Positions 1 through 12,124 of a stretch of DNA of 64,000 nt are shown here, piece by piece; positions within the stretch are counted from its first letter, which is position 1, and each line of letters begins with the position of its first letter. The notes under the pieces were generated by a model. The model was not told the origin of the DNA. It did not search any database and saw only the letters and a program-made list of their open reading frames with translations. Source of the DNA: Vitellaria paradoxa (lineage: Eukaryota > Streptophyta > Magnoliopsida > Ericales > Sapotaceae); contig CM034241.1 of the NCBI GenBank assembly GCA_019916065.1, positions 19,607,541-19,671,540 of the forward strand, given 5' to 3'. Both the position numbers and the translations under genes were made by a program.

Positions 1-802
1 TGCTTAGGGTTTTGCGAGTAACTGATTTCAACAATAGATAAAGACGATAAATAAAAAGAATTCATTGCAGAGATGTATATTCGAATTCAAAGCATATTGA
101 GTACAGATAATTCTCCAAATAATCGGCAATAGAGTCTACATTAGGAAGAATAACAACAAAGAGGAACAAATGTTACCACAAGAGATAGAGAGAGGGAGGG
201 AGCAGCAAGCAGAGAGACGAGTGAGTGGTGGTATTGTGGGAGCTGAACAAGGACGAACGGCTAGGCTTGTTTGCCCTTGCTGATTTCAATTTCTCTTTTT
301 TTCTGCTCCTCTTGACGACTTCACTTCTTTTTGTATTTGCGATACACCTCTGCTAATTCCCTTGTAGTAGGTGGTGCCTTTTCCCTTTGCTCGGAAGGAA
401 AGCACTGACTTGAACTACTTTGACCACTGCGCCTTCCCGAAAGCGAAAGCGGAATGTCGTGCAGGTGGATGAGAAGAGGCGGTAGTTGTAGGATGCCGGA
501 ACCAATTCTGTTGGTAAAATGGTGCAACTAGTTCAGAGAGAGAGAGTGGAAGAAAGTTAGGGTTCGATGGAAACAAGGTATGGAGGGGGATTTGCCGCCA
601 ATATTTTCGTGTCTAAACTTTCGCACAAAAATTGGATTGGTGCCTATGGAGAGAGGCGCTGTAATTGAGAGAGGGAAGAGAGGGAACGCTATGGAATAGA
701 GGAACACTGTAATTTGAGGGAGTGAAATGCTATATTTCACATTACATCCCCTAGAGTTCTCGGAATGCTATAATAAATCCCCTATTCAACTCTATTATTG
801 TA
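1..802. other. Non-repeat spacer, possible 5' part of a gene on the minus strand
   Basis: No transposon signature is visible here. The stretch has GA-rich microsatellite-like patches near 185-215 and 535-550. A minus-strand reading frame of 68 codons (527 to 321) starts with Met, is Ser/Pro-rich and ends in a basic Lys-rich tail. After its TGA stop the same frame stays open for about 20 more charged codons before a TAG. This could be a small gene, a first exon or chance; I recognise no family. The right limit is where homology to the Athila-like 3' region begins (about 803). Confidence 0.3.
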
Positions 803-887
803 GTGTTAATTCAGTTCACTCACTTATTTGTAGGGTTATGTGCAACTAGGATAGCATTATATGCTAATAGGTGTGTGTGAACCCTTT

Positions 888-892
888 ATGAG
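888..892. repeat. Target-site duplication ATGAG, left copy of solo LTR Z
   Basis: ATGAG directly precedes the LTR start at 893 and is repeated at 2655-2659 directly after the LTR end. The uninterrupted site in element Y (about 48855) reads ATGAGTGAATTCC, so a single copy is ancestral. Confidence 0.88.
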
Positions 893-1913
893 TGATTACA
901 CTTGAAAAGTGTAATTACAAACTCCACATTTTGATACTCATTGATGCATTTAAGTAGTTAATTTCAAAGTTTTATCGTTATTTTATTATTTATAGTGTTT
1001 ATTCTCTTAATTGCAGGTAAAAGGGGAAAATACGTGAGATTAGCAGTGTTGAAAGTGGCTTCCGAGGAGGAAAAAATGGTCCAAAGTTCAAGATAGTTGA
1101 AGTGGTGTGCAGCTGAAGTTCCAGCTCGACACCTTGTCAATATTTAGACCATAACTTTTCACTCACAACTCGGATTGACCTGATTCTTTTTGGTTTGGAA
1201 AGAAGACTCAAAGGGCTACAACTTTCGTGCTTTAGCCGAAGCCTGAATCGATCGTTTGCGAGGTCAAAATCGCAGTGGAATTTGAGGACAGAAAGCTGTC
1301 AGAAGCAGCAAACGAGAAGCAGAACTTGAAGAACAAAGTTTCTGTGGTCCGGACCACCTGCCAAACGGTCCGGACCACAGTGTGTTATGCACGCGCAGCT
1401 TCACTCTGTCTTTTAGGGTTTTCTTTACAACTTCTTTATAACATCTGCTACATGGCCGACCCAAGGGAGCCCTAGTTTTAGTTCTACATACTTTAGGAAC
1501 CTCTTTTTCATATTTTCAGATACTTTGAGAGTTTTAGAATAGTTTTTTTAGAGAGTTTTCAATTACTTGTCTTGTTTATGGAGTTGTTGATGTTTCGTTA
1601 TTCTTCGCTGCACTGCTCTTTCATTACGTAGTTTCAGAGTTGCTTGCCGTGTAAGTTGACTTTCGTTTCGTTAATTTAATATATGATTTATTATTTTCTA
1701 GTGGTAGATCTAATGTTTATGCTTTCGTTTATTGCTTTCGTTTCGTTTAAAATCATGCTAGAGTAGAAACCCTAGTTCTTGATTCACTGAATCAATGAAG
1801 GGTGATTCGTTATAAGTTGAGGGATGAACGTAGATCCTTCGCATGGGTTTTGAAAACCTATGTGAAGTGATCTACAATTTTCAAATCTGATTTGTTTGTT
1901 TAGAAAACTTTTT

Positions 1914-2121
1914 AACTCGAATGCTTTTATCATAAAATATTTCCAGTTTTATTTTCCATAATGAAACGTGAGTTTAAAACTGTGTATCGAGAAATTTTGG
2001 AATCTATTCACTCCTAAATCAGATTTGAACTCGAATGTTTTTATCATAAAATATTTTCAGTTTTATTTTCCATAATGAAACGTGAGTTTAAAACTGTGTA
2101 TCGAGAAATTTTGGAATGTAT
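1914..2121 (+). repeat. 114-bp tandem duplication inside solo LTR Z
   Basis: The block starting AACTCGAATG at 1914 is repeated from 2028 with few changes, up to about 2121. Both copies contain the segment CATAATGAAACGTGA. In the Y LTRs the related segment appears once per LTR (for example about 44815), so this is a local duplication. Confidence 0.8.
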
Positions 2122-2448
2122 TGAAAATATTTCCCAATCTATAGATCCTTTGACGTGAACTATAGATTGTATTTTAAATCATCCCTTGGCAAAATAACGA
2201 ATTACCTGGAATTGTGAAAGTTGAATCAAGAACTCTTTTAAATATTATTGTCTTAAGTTAAATCACTTTTGTTTGAATTGATTGCATTGCAAGTTCTAAA
2301 TTAGAATAGCTTTTAATTTGAAAATATTCAATTCTTTTTACATTTAAGTTCAGTAACTTTAAATTGCTAAGTTATTTCAAAGTAGTTTGCATTCTAGTTT
2401 AAATATCCCTTTAATTAGTTTGTTTCTTGTTTAATCCTTCAATTTGCA

Positions 2449-2513
2449 ATTGAAATCTCAATTGAAATCTCAATTGAAATCTCAATTCAATTGAAATCTC
2501 AATTCACATTTAA
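2449..2513 (+). repeat. 12-bp tandem repeat (AATTGAAATCTC)n in LTR U5
   Basis: Four to five imperfect copies of AATTGAAATCTC lie head to tail. No relative in the window has this array. Confidence 0.85.
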
Positions 2514-2654
2514 ACCTAAAATTCATATTTGAACTTAGAAGCTGAAACTTATAGGCTCCCTGTGGATTCGACCTCGGACTCACCGAGATTAAAACTACAC
2601 CGCACACCCTTGCACTTGGGGGTTAATTAGCACTGCACTATTCATAAGCGGTCA

Positions 2655-2659
2655 ATGAG
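2655..2659. repeat. Target-site duplication ATGAG, right copy of solo LTR Z
   Basis: This pairs with 888-892 and is followed by the continuation of the W 3' UTR. Confidence 0.88.
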
Positions 2660-3090
2660 TGAATTTCTTTCTATGAGTGGTACCTTGTGAGCTTTTGAAG
2701 TCAAAACTTAGTTCCTTTTATGCTCTTGCGACCTCGTTGAATGAATGAAACAATTTTGCACACATGCTTTTTCTACTTTGATAGTCCATGCATTTATGCT
2801 TAGCACTTGAAAATTACACATGATATTTGGGTTCTGTAACTTGTTGAGCTTGAACTTGATTCATTTTTTACCTTGATCATTTTTTAACACTTTGAGACCA
2901 GGCCATAGAATTTTGTGGTAGATTCACTGTAAACCCTCGCGAGACCTTACTCGTCTACTAGGGAGAACCTAGGGGTTTAAAGGGCTTGCTGCACATAGTT
3001 AAGTGTAGCCGTGTTTCCAACGAAAAGAGAAATAGGATGGTAGTTGCATTTCATTATAATAAAGGGCATTGTTAGGGACTAGCAACGTTC

Positions 3091-3102
3091 AAGTTGGGGG
3101 TG
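3091..3102 (+). other. Polypurine tract of element W
   Basis: The tract AAGTTGGGGGTG directly precedes the 3' LTR start TGATTACA. It matches the tract before the 3' LTR of Y (49291-49304). In this class it primes plus-strand DNA synthesis. Confidence 0.75.
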
Positions 3103-4766
3103 TGATTACACTTGAAAAGTGTAATTACAAATTTCACATTTTGATACTCATTGATGCATTTAAGTGTTAATTTCAAAGTTTTATATTATTTTATTATTTA
3201 TAGTGTTTATTCTCTTAATTGCAGGGAAAAGGGTAAAATAAGTGAGATTAACAGTGATGAAAGTGGCTTCCAAGGAAAAAAAATGGTCCGAAGTTCAAGA
3301 TGGTTGAAGTGGTGTGAATCTAAAGTTTCGGCTTGACACTCTATCAGTATTTTGACCATATCTTCTCACTCAAAATTCAGATTGACCTAATTCTTTTTGG
3401 GTTGGAAAGAAGACTCAAAGGGCTACAACTTTTGTGTTTTATCTGAAGCCTAAATCTATCATCTTTGAGGTCAAAATCGCATTAGAAGTTGAGGACAGAA
3501 AGCCATCAGAAGCAAGACACGACTTTAGGAGGAAGAAAAATAAAGTAACCACCATTCTGTGGTCCGGACCCCCTCCCAGATGGTCCGAACCACAGTAGCC
3601 GAGCATGCACGGGTTTAAGCTGCACTTTTTAGGGTTTTTGTGTAACCCTTTTATAAACCTTGTAAACGGCCGAACTAGGGGAGGAACTTTTCATACTTTT
3701 CATGTACTTTAGAGAATATTTGAGAGCTTTTTCAATATTGTTGTGGAGTTTATGGATTTTCTAGAAGTTGGTTTTGCTCATTGCTGCAATTTCATTCCAT
3801 TACTTTCTTTCAGAATTGTTTAACTTGTAAGTGTGATTTCGTTTTGCTCTTTAATAGTATGATTTATTCATTTCAATTGGCAGATCGGTTGATTATGTGT
3901 GTATTTATTGTTTTCATTTCATCTAAAATAATGCTAGCTTAAAAACCCTAGTTCTTGATTCGACAAATCCAGGAAGGGTAGTTCATGAAACACTATGGGA
4001 TGTGCTAGACCCTTTGCATGGTTTGTGAAGGCTCATGCGTAGGGATCTACCATTTTTAAACATATTTTAACTTGTTTCGAAAACATTCGAAAACGAAAAC
4101 CTTTAATCGTATTCGCTGAAATCACTGGTATGGGTTTTCGATTACAATTGTTTAAATACTTTTGAACAGATCAAAAATAGGATTCGAGTTCAATTCTAAT
4201 TTTGTTTGTTTGAAAAACTTTCAAAAACAAAAGTCTTTAACTATATTCATTGAAATCACTGGTACTGAATTTTGATTTAAATGTTCTCAATACTTTTCGA
4301 ACAAAACCCTAATTCAGATTTGAACCTAAACATCCCATAGTGCAGTAGTGCTACCCGGACTTGGAAGTTGAATCAAGAACCTCTTTAATATTAAGTTCAC
4401 AATTTAATTTAATTTTTGCTCTAAGTAATTTGTTTTAAAATTTAGAGGAGCATTCTAAAACTTAGTTGAATTCCTTTAATTTATATTTAATTCATTTAGA
4501 ACCTAAAACAAAACTTTGAATTGCTGAATCCCGTAAGTAGTTTTAGTTTAATTGTTTTAATTTGAATTTAGTTTTGCAAAACCCTAGGATTTAGTTTAAA
4601 TTGAACTTCAGAGCTTGTTTGCAATTAAATTTTGAATTTCCCTTATAACCTAGAAACTGAATAACATAGGCTTCCTGTGAATTCGACCTCGGACTCACCG
4701 AGTTAAAACTACGATTGCCCTCTTGCACTTGAGAGGTAGAACCCACACATATTTTATGGTCGATCA
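3103..4766 (+). repeat. 3' LTR of element W
   Basis: This 1664-bp LTR starts TGATTACACTTG and ends CGATCA. It contains the paired GGTCCGGACC-like dyad (3558-3595), a TATA-like TTTATAAA at about 3649, and the conserved tail with CGACCTCGGACTCACCGAG near 4684. It is clearly related to solo LTR Z and more distantly to the Y LTRs. It differs in many positions and lacks the Z tandem duplication. Confidence 0.82.
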
Positions 4767-7761
4767 TAAGCCATACTCAACACACTAGATCAAATACTCT
4801 TTATGAATACTAGACATAAGCACAAATATAATAAATAGTATTCATTGTTCAAAAAGGAATTCTCATTAAAATGAAATAGAAATACTAAAAACATAAAGCA
4901 TTAAAAAGGAAAAAGATAATTCAAAATTCAGAGAATCTATATTACTAAAAGGATAATCTACAATCAATGTCAAAGTTGGAAACAATGAAAACAAGACAAA
5001 TTCTATATAGACTAGGACAAGGCCAAGTAGAATTCATAGAATTCCAGTAGAGGTCACAGGCAGCAAGGAGCACAAAGGTTTAAGCCCTTGATATCAAAGC
5101 CTGAATTTAATTCCAATATGGTTCGCAAGCTTGATGCAAGATGCATGAGGGGTTGAGGTATCTTCATAGACATGGTGCCAAGAGCCCAAAAGACCACGAA
5201 GATTTTGAATTTATGAAGATTTTATTTTTGTTTTGAAAAATCTGTCTATGTATTTGAGTCCTACTTGAAATAGGATTTCGTAAGTCTGTATATATGCACT
5301 CAAACTTAATGTACAAGAATTGAGGTGGACATATTATATAGTCTTAGAGAGAGAGATTTTTACTTTGAGAGCCTAATGATCTTTCTCTTATTTTCTTTTG
5401 CTTGTTGTCTATGGACTTTCTGAAGTTTACTTTCTAAGTGATTCAAAAAGTCCACTTAGTCTGGGTTCATCCCGTAATCAAGAAGGAGTGACGAAAGGAT
5501 TCGTGCGAGTGATTACTAGTGAGTCCGAGTAGAGTCTTATAACCAGGTTATATAGTGGATTGTTTTTAAGGTTTTTCCCTATGGTAGAGTTTTCCTCATT
5601 AATCCTCTATTCTTTACTGCATGTGTGATTACTTGATGGTTTGATTCGAAAATTTCATATTATTAGACAAAATTTCGACTGCATCTCCGCATATTTTTCC
5701 AAGTGAACAACATGGAAATGGTATTTTTTGTATTTATGTATGTACTCAGAGAATAATAGGGTAGTTACATGAAACTTCGCCCAACATAGAACTAGCATGA
5801 GAAGTGTTAAGTACAAGATAAATAATTGCAGTCCCAAACTATCTAAACTAGACAATTAAATAATTGCATTGTCCTCCTTCATCACAAGAACAACGAATTA
5901 GGTCTTTAAAGACCTAGCTCGTTGCAACAAACTACGATAAGAAAATGATCATCGTAATACAATTCTCGAACGGGTCTAAGTTCATTTTTAAAACATAAAT
6001 GGATGCACATGCATGAAGGTAACAACTAAAAGAACTTAATTATGCTTGACTAGTTGCCTGTGCTCTCACTAATAATTAGATGTCAATAAATTTATGTGAA
6101 TCCACTTTTGCTTTCATAGATTTCAAAGAGAAAATAGTTCAAACGGATTGTGATAGTGGATTTTGGGTTCTTTTGGATATTTCTGGAGATTTATTAGGAT
6201 TATCTTATAGAGATTTTAATAGTTCGAGGTATGTAGAGGTTTTTTTGAAACTTTCAAATTTATAGAGATTTTTTAAGATTTTTTAAGATTTTATAGACAT
6301 TTTTAGAGATTTTTTATGCTTTTATGGAGACATTTAAGATTTCTAGATTTTTGAATTTTAACCCAAATTCAATTTTATCCTTAATTACATTTAGTCCTAA
6401 TTTATATTTTAATTAGTTTTAACCCTTAATTAATTGTAATGCTAATTAAATTAATCCCCAGTTTAACTAACTTTAACCCTTAATAAATTTTAACCCTAAT
6501 TGAATTTTATCTCTAATTAAATTTAACGTAGCCCTAATTTAATTTTGAATCAATTTTAACCCCAAATAATTTTAACTCTAATTTAATTTTTAATTAATTT
6601 TAACCCATATTGAAGTTTATCGCTAATTAATATCTCAATAACACTACTTTGATAAAATAAAATAAAATAATTCACTTGAATAATGATTTATATTCATTAT
6701 ATATATTATTTTAATAAAATAGTTTAATAATATCAAATTTTACCCTAAATTGATTTTTTAAGTTTTTAAATTAATCTTTATATTTGTAGACCATTTTATT
6801 TAAATTTTTCTAAATTAAATCAAGTGTTTATAGGATTATTGTTTATTTTTAATATTTTCAATATAAATATACATTAGGAAGGTTAATACTTACAAACTTA
6901 TGCATGAATTATTTGCGCGTGTTTATTTTTGGATTTATAGATTAGTCTTTAAATTTTGTTTTTCAAGTGTTTATAGGATTGATTATTGTCCAATTTTTTA
7001 GTATTTTTAATATACAAGTACTTTTATATTTAAACTAAGAAATTAAAATACTAAAATATTTGAACCTAATTAAAAAAAATCCTAAGAATACTTCAACCAA
7101 ACAAATCATACGAACTATATAATTAACAAATTAAGAATATCTCAACGAAATTAATAAATTAAAAATATTCCAACAAAATAACAATTTAAGAATGTTTAAA
7201 CCAAATAAATCATATCAAATGGATAAATTTAACAAATTAAGAAAATTTAAACCACACAAATCATACAAAATGGATAATGTAATCAACATGCAAATCAACA
7301 AAGTAAGAAATTATGTTCAATATTTAATTCAAGTAATACTTAAATTTAACAAATTAACAACTAAGAACATTTATAACAATATAATACCACAATTAATAAC
7401 TTAACAAATTACAAACTTCTCAAACTAATAAATTAAATTCTCAAACAAACTATTAACATTTAACAAATTAACATTTAATTACAAACTTCTCAAACTTACA
7501 AAATTCTCAAATTAACATTTAATGAATAAAATTCAACAAAGAGTAGGGAAAGAGCCAACAATCAGTAATTTACAAAATCAAAAACTTCCCAAACAAATTA
7601 ATTAACAATATAATGCTAAAATTAAATCAATACAAAAAAAAAAGTAAACTAAGCAACCCAAAAAAAAAAAATTATAGAACGTGAAATGGGAAAACCTCAA
7701 GCATACTACTGTTGGAGGAGAAGGAAGTGTGCACTACAAAATAGAGAGGGGGAGAAACAGT
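4767..7761. other. AT-rich spacer with degenerate short repeats
   Basis: No gene is supported. About 5280-5640 has the look of an old LTR tail (TATATAT, then pyrimidine-rich sequence), but no ends or primer site can be assigned. Positions 6260-6340 repeat AGATTTTT-like units. Positions 6360-6640 are a run of loose copies of TTTTAACCCTAATTAA. Positions 7060-7660 are A-rich with repeated AACAAATTAA words. Short open frames here are products of base composition. Confidence 0.6.
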
Positions 7762-7788
7762 GAGAAAGAGAGAGAGAGAGAGAGAGAG
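7762..7788. repeat. (GA)n microsatellite
   Basis: A nearly pure GA run is followed by a GA-rich stretch to about 7815. The 85-codon plus-strand frame over it is rich in Glu/Arg because of the repeat and is not considered a gene. Confidence 0.9.
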
Positions 7789-8029
7789 CTCAAAGGGAAT
7801 GAGAGAGAGAGACTTACTTATTCACCAGCAGGAAGGTCACCAGAACAGCGACGAACAATGGTGGTGAAACCTGAAGTGGCGAGCAGCAGTTCGGGAGAGC
7901 AAGATGAGAGAGAGGGGGGGAGGAGAAATAAAGGCTAAGGGGGAAGAGAGGGGGATTTGGGAAGAAGTTAATTAGATTTAATAACCGCTTCTAGGCAATC
8001 AAGTATTCTATTAAAGCGGTCATCTATTC

Positions 8030-8800
8030 CATCTTTCTCAATAGTAGCATTTCTTAAATCTTCTGTAATCTGATTTCTAATAGTGAATGGGGCCATGAGA
8101 TTGACTCTATCTCATATCAGACATAGCAGAAATTTCAGTAAACATGGATCGCATATTAGTATAGTTATCAAAATACATTCTTATCCTTTGTGTAACATAC
8201 ACCACTACAACCAAGTTGAATTTCCCAAGTAGGCTTTTGATAAGGTTGTTATTCTTTAAGAAAGAAATAGCCTATTGCACGATATCCATTAAGTTATTAT
8301 CTAAGCATTAAATATTTCTCTTAGCCAAAATCACTAGCCAAATTTGCCGAGTAAAATGACATTGGAAGAATAAACGGTCATGACATTCTTTTGGTTACTT
8401 GCAAAAAACACAGGTCATTCTATTAATTAATCCATAACTTTGACTTCTATCTTGTGTACTAAGCCACTTCTAAATAGTAATCCATGAGATGAAGCTATGT
8501 CTTAGAATAACTCTTTTAAACTTCAACAAATTAATGATGCCATCCAACGTCTTCTCCTTTAATTTTAAGGTGCTGCCAAGTAGACTTGATTGAGAAACAA
8601 CTGTGTTATTATCCGAGACCAAATAGTTGCATCCCCTTCCTCTATAGTGGGAGGGTCTGTGTTAGAGACAATCCTCTTTAGATCTTTAAGCTCTAAAGAA
8701 TTGTCTATAGGCCATCCCCATTTTCCTTCAGCTATGATTTTTGCAACAAGATCCTCATTTCCCAATCTTGAATCATAAATTACCCTCTCTTCCTTGCTAC
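8030..8800 (-). pseudogene. LINE remnant: C-terminal end of an L1-type ORF2 (zf-RVT region)
   Basis: Read on the minus strand, 8765-8565 encodes a 66-residue open stretch with the pattern GKWGWPIDNS...IVSNTDPP...DATIWSRI, typical of the segment between reverse transcriptase and the C-terminal zinc-binding domain of plant LINEs. Further along (about 8480-8310) the frame shows CVFCK, then CHDRLFFQC and a RQIWL motif, the usual cysteine/histidine arrangement of the zf-RVT domain, broken by stops. EN and RT domains are absent. The level of decay suggests an old 5'-truncated insertion. Assignment is by motif recognition only. Confidence 0.7.
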
Positions 8801-11479
8801 TGCATATAGGGCCACTGGGAAACCAACTATCAAATCACAAGAATATTGGCATCCCACTCGCCTCCTTATAATGCATAAGAGGTCTAATTTCCTCTATCAA
8901 TTAGAGAATTTCCTCCAAGACTACGAGCAACCCAAGGAATTTTCTATAAATTTTTAATTTCAAACAGAATGATAAAATCTTAAAATCAATATACATACAT
9001 GTCAAAGGATGTCATGTCAAATTATCAAAGAATTCTATAGAGGAGTAAACATACCTGAATCCATGGCAATGGATTAATGGGATTCGAGGTCTTCCATAGG
9101 CTAATCACCATACTCAAAATGGGTTCTCTCTCACAAATAAGAATAAAGAAATGTATAAGCGTGAATGATTACCCTTAGGAAACAAACGCATAAGATTCCT
9201 TATATACTAGGTTTTAATTAGATTCTCATTAACCTTAATTAGTCTAGAATAGGTAACTACACATTGCAAAACTCATAACAATAGATGCCTCTAGAGCCCA
9301 GCAACTAGATCACTTGAATGGGTCGTACTTAATTAAATAGCTCATAAAAAATTGTTAATTAACTATATAAAGCCATTAGGAAATAACATCCCAACAATCT
9401 CCCACTTAAGCTACATATGTTTTTGAAGACAATTGTATTCCATAGCTGTAAGTGTACACTGAATTTGCTATCTTGTGAAACATTTCCTCAGTTATAATCC
9501 GATCCATCTCCTATACCAGTATCAAATCAAAGTGACCTTCGTTACACTCGTTTCGTAACTAGATCTATCCAAACACATGCTTGAAAATAAATCATGCATT
9601 ACACATGAATGGAAGGCGGCCTAGCCCCATATATGTGGTCCAAGGAGGGCCAATGTACTTGCTATTAATTGGAGAGGTTGTTTCCCAATATTAAATCAAC
9701 AATCTTAATTCGCAAAGGAGTAATAATCTTACCATTGCTCCAAGTCTCGACAGTAAATTAATGTAATATAGGTTAATGAATCAGATATCATATATACAAT
9801 TTTTATTTATGCTAATTGGCCGTAGTTATAGGACGTTTGTTAATGTGCATCGTAGAAAATTTTCCGTGTGGTGTTTGATGAATAGAGGAACAGTATGTTA
9901 CAAATATATGGTAAAGTGTATCTTCTTAAAATGAAGGAAAACTATTGCAGAACTTCGCAAAAAACAAGAGAAGAAGAGAGTTTATATGAATTGTGAGGGT
10001 GTAATTCTTTTGAATTAACTTCGTTTAGGATAATAATATAAGGTGCAACTGGAGTAAGATGCATTGAAATACATTATTCATTATTTGTATCCTATACAGA
10101 GGGCTGAAGGCATGAGGTGGATGCATGGGAGCTGTGAGTTGCTTAAAATCCTTTATGATTTGATAAGCCTTGAGAAACGTGTAATAAGCCTTAAATTAAG
10201 GCTTTTAGATAGTTTATTTATCTGGCAACGATAAATGGTTTCATGTGGATTTAATAAAGATACAAAAAATTCTTCAATATTCATTCCTTGTTCTGTATAT
10301 AGAGCCCATTATTACACATCAATGCAATGCTAATGTAGACAGATCCCATTTTAGATGGTATCTGATAATTTTCCAGGCCATTTACTGGTCATAGTTCTCA
10401 CAGTGACAAACCAGTGCAAACTTGGAGCAAAATTGTGTCGATGTGATAAAATTTTCAACTAATTTGTGCATTAGGTCATGTAGAAGATTATTAAGAGTTT
10501 TTGATGGAGAAGTACAGACAACTGCCTGAGTAGTCTGTAGCTTTAGTTCATTGTGGAATTAATAATGAATACAAGATATTTGAACAGTGGGAGAACATTA
10601 ACTGGAGTAGGATAGTGCGAGAAGACAATGTATACTTTTAATAGTTTGATATACTCAAGGTTACTTTGGTTTCTTCCTAACGTGGCCATTTTTTCTCGTA
10701 CAAGACTAGAGGAAAGGTACTTCATTCTTTATGTTCATCTTTGGATGCTTGCTAGCCACTATACATTTCTGCTTGCATTATCAAGAATTCTTACACATGA
10801 ATTCATAAATTAAAGAGATAGGATTGAAAGGCATAACGGTTCACTCATCGCCCTAATTACTCTTTCAAATTTTCGTGTAATATTGGTCTTTCTTACTTGG
10901 ACCCAGAGCATTTGTATTGTCTACAACTGTATTAGCTCATCACTTAGCCAAAAAAAACTATTGGTTCATTATTTTCTTGTTGGCTTGTATTTCTTTTCCA
11001 CACATGATTAACATTTTGAACTTTTATGAAACCGATGAAAAATTAATATTATTGATAATATTTGGGAGACCTCATATTTTAGAAACTATTTATTTATGTG
11101 CTTTTGATTTAGTATGTCTTTTGGAATTTACTTTTCCACGCTTGTTTTTCTTCTTCTTTTTTTTTTCTTTTCAAGATTGCATATTAACTAGAACCCTTTG
11201 ACCTTAAATTTTCTAACTAGTTGTAAACTTTATATCATCAAAATGGTAGGATTACTATTCACATTAATATTATAAATTACTCATTTTCTATGCAGTCTGT
11301 TTTCTCATTTTTTCTTGGACGAGAGTAATTCATTAACTGGTCATGTTAAGTGCTCTAATGGATGTTTACCAAATTAGATAAGACAAATTGTCTATAAAGG
11401 CACAAGAAACTTATCGCCTTAGTTGCACTTGTAAAAGATGCATTGTGACACTTGATTCTTTTTATTGTTGTTGATGGTT
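8801..11479. other. Spacer without a recognisable gene
   Basis: I see no domain, RNA gene or complete repeat. A phrase near 9385-9420 (CAACAATCTCCCACTTAAGC) resembles a segment common in plant repeats but cannot be placed. Open frames such as 10917-11201 are hydrophobic, AT-driven and lack support. Confidence 0.5.
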
Positions 11480-11892
11480 TTGTGGTTATCCACTTTGATA
11501 TAAGCTAAGAGAGAGTAAAAAAATTGAGGATATATTAAGTTTTCATTCTCTCCCTTATTTTATTTATAATCAAAGATTACAACCAAATTAGAAAACCTAA
11601 AATAGCTTAAACAGAATATTCAACTATTCTAATGCTTCCCCTCAAGGTATAGCATAAAGATCAAATATATCCAACTTGATATAGTCAAGTGCTGAAAAGA
11701 CTAATGAGCTAAGATTTGGTGAGGATGTCATCCAACTGAGAGTTTGAGCTTACAAAAAGAGTCATGAGGTCATAATTAAATAGGAGATACCAAATGAAAT
11801 GACAATCCACCTCAACATGCTTGCTACGCTTATGAAAGATAAGGTCATAAGCAATGAAGATAGTAGCTTGGTTGTTACATTACATAGACATC
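11480..11892 (-). pseudogene. Ty1/Copia remnant: RNase H end, polypurine tract and start of 3' LTR
   Basis: On the minus strand, 11892-11650 gives a decayed copia RNase H C-terminus: CNNQATIFIA, then KHVEVDCHF and a QLDDILTKS-like stretch, followed by FDLYAIP and a stop. Directly after it comes a GAGGGGAAGC purine tract (complement of about 11635-11646), the usual copia polypurine position. Sequence toward 11480 is then probably LTR. In-frame stops show it is dead. The SINE at 11903-12112 interrupts it just upstream. Confidence 0.72.
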
Positions 11893-11894
11893 AG

Positions 11895-11902
11895 AATTGA
11901 GA
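11895..11902. repeat. Imperfect target-site duplication of the SINE, left copy
   Basis: AATTGAGA here matches AATTGAAA at 12113-12120. The A-tail complement begins directly after, so the exact border is uncertain by a few bases. Confidence 0.55.
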
Positions 11903-12112
11903 TTTTTTTTTTTTTTTATATCTCAGGATGATTAGACCAACTTGCACGTACCTCATCTAAACCCTGAGGGCCTAAAGTTAACAACCGGGTGAACCTCCAG
12001 TAACTCATCCTTGAGAGCCTGAAGTTGACGACGGGGTGAACCTCCAGTAATCCTGAGGAGACTTGAACTAATGACCACTAGAGAGTAAATCTAAAATCTT
12101 ACCAGTTAAACT
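11903..12112 (-). mobile_element. tRNA-derived SINE with internal duplication and poly(A) tail
   Basis: Read on the minus strand, the 5' head holds an RNA polymerase III A box (TAGTTTAACTGGTAAG, complement of 12098-12113) and, about 30 bases on, a B box (AGTTCAAGTCTCC, complement of 12057-12069). The body contains two diverged copies of a 47-bp unit (plus-strand starts 11962 and 12009, each with GGGTGAACCTCCAGTAA). It ends in AGATAT and a 15-base oligo(A) (11903-11917). The flanks AATTGAGATTT and AATTGAAATTT are a near-perfect target duplication. The head supports a tRNA-type origin; I cannot name the SINE family. Confidence 0.75.
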
Positions 12113-12124
12113 AATTGAAATTTC
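12113..12124. repeat. Imperfect target-site duplication of the SINE, right copy
   Basis: AATTGAAATTTC, next to the SINE head, pairs with the copy at 11895 with one mismatch over the first 11 bases. Confidence 0.55.

Larger units (their letters stand above)
893..2654 (+). mobile_element. Solo LTR (element Z) of the Y/W family
   Basis: A single 1762-bp LTR starts TGATTACACTTG and ends GGTCA, the same ends as the Y and W LTRs, and is flanked on both sides by ATGAG. No internal sequence is present, so this is an LTR left after LTR-LTR recombination. Visible parts in order: U3 with a dyad of GGTCCGGACCAC (about 1343-1380), a TATA-like TTTATAAC near 1434, and an AT-rich U5 ending in the conserved 'GATTCGACCTCGGACTCACCGAG' type tail (about 2567-2590) seen in every family member here. 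It lies inside the 3' UTR of element W. Confidence 0.88.
803..4766 (+). mobile_element. Element W: 5'-truncated Athila-type LTR retrotransposon (3' UTR plus 3' LTR)
   Basis: The internal segments 803-892 and 2655-3102 align throughout with the 3' untranslated part of element Y (about 48778-49304), including the stretch that ends in a G-rich polypurine tract directly before a TGATT LTR start. All coding sequence is missing. A solo LTR (893-2654) interrupts the remnant, and removing it restores collinearity with Y. The 3' LTR follows at 3103-4766. No target duplication can be paired because the 5' end is lost. Identification rests on shared sequence inside this window plus the Athila-type primer site of the relatives. 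Confidence 0.8.

Noticed and set aside
6360..6640. Telomere-like words (AACCCTAA) in a repeat-rich stretch
   Set aside because: Copies are spaced irregularly and embedded in TTTTAATT sequence; there is no CCCTAAA array.
7681..7938. Plus-strand open frame of 85 codons with repeated Glu-Arg
   Set aside because: The frame is produced by a (GA)n repeat and GA-rich flanks; no domain and no gene structure.
10917..11201. Hydrophobic open frame of 94 codons
   Set aside because: AT-driven Phe/Leu/Ile content, low-complexity Phe run at the end, no recognised domain or context.
12057..12113. Possible tRNA gene on the minus strand
   Set aside because: A and B boxes are present but no acceptor or anticodon stem can be formed; the unit has a SINE body, A tail and target duplication.
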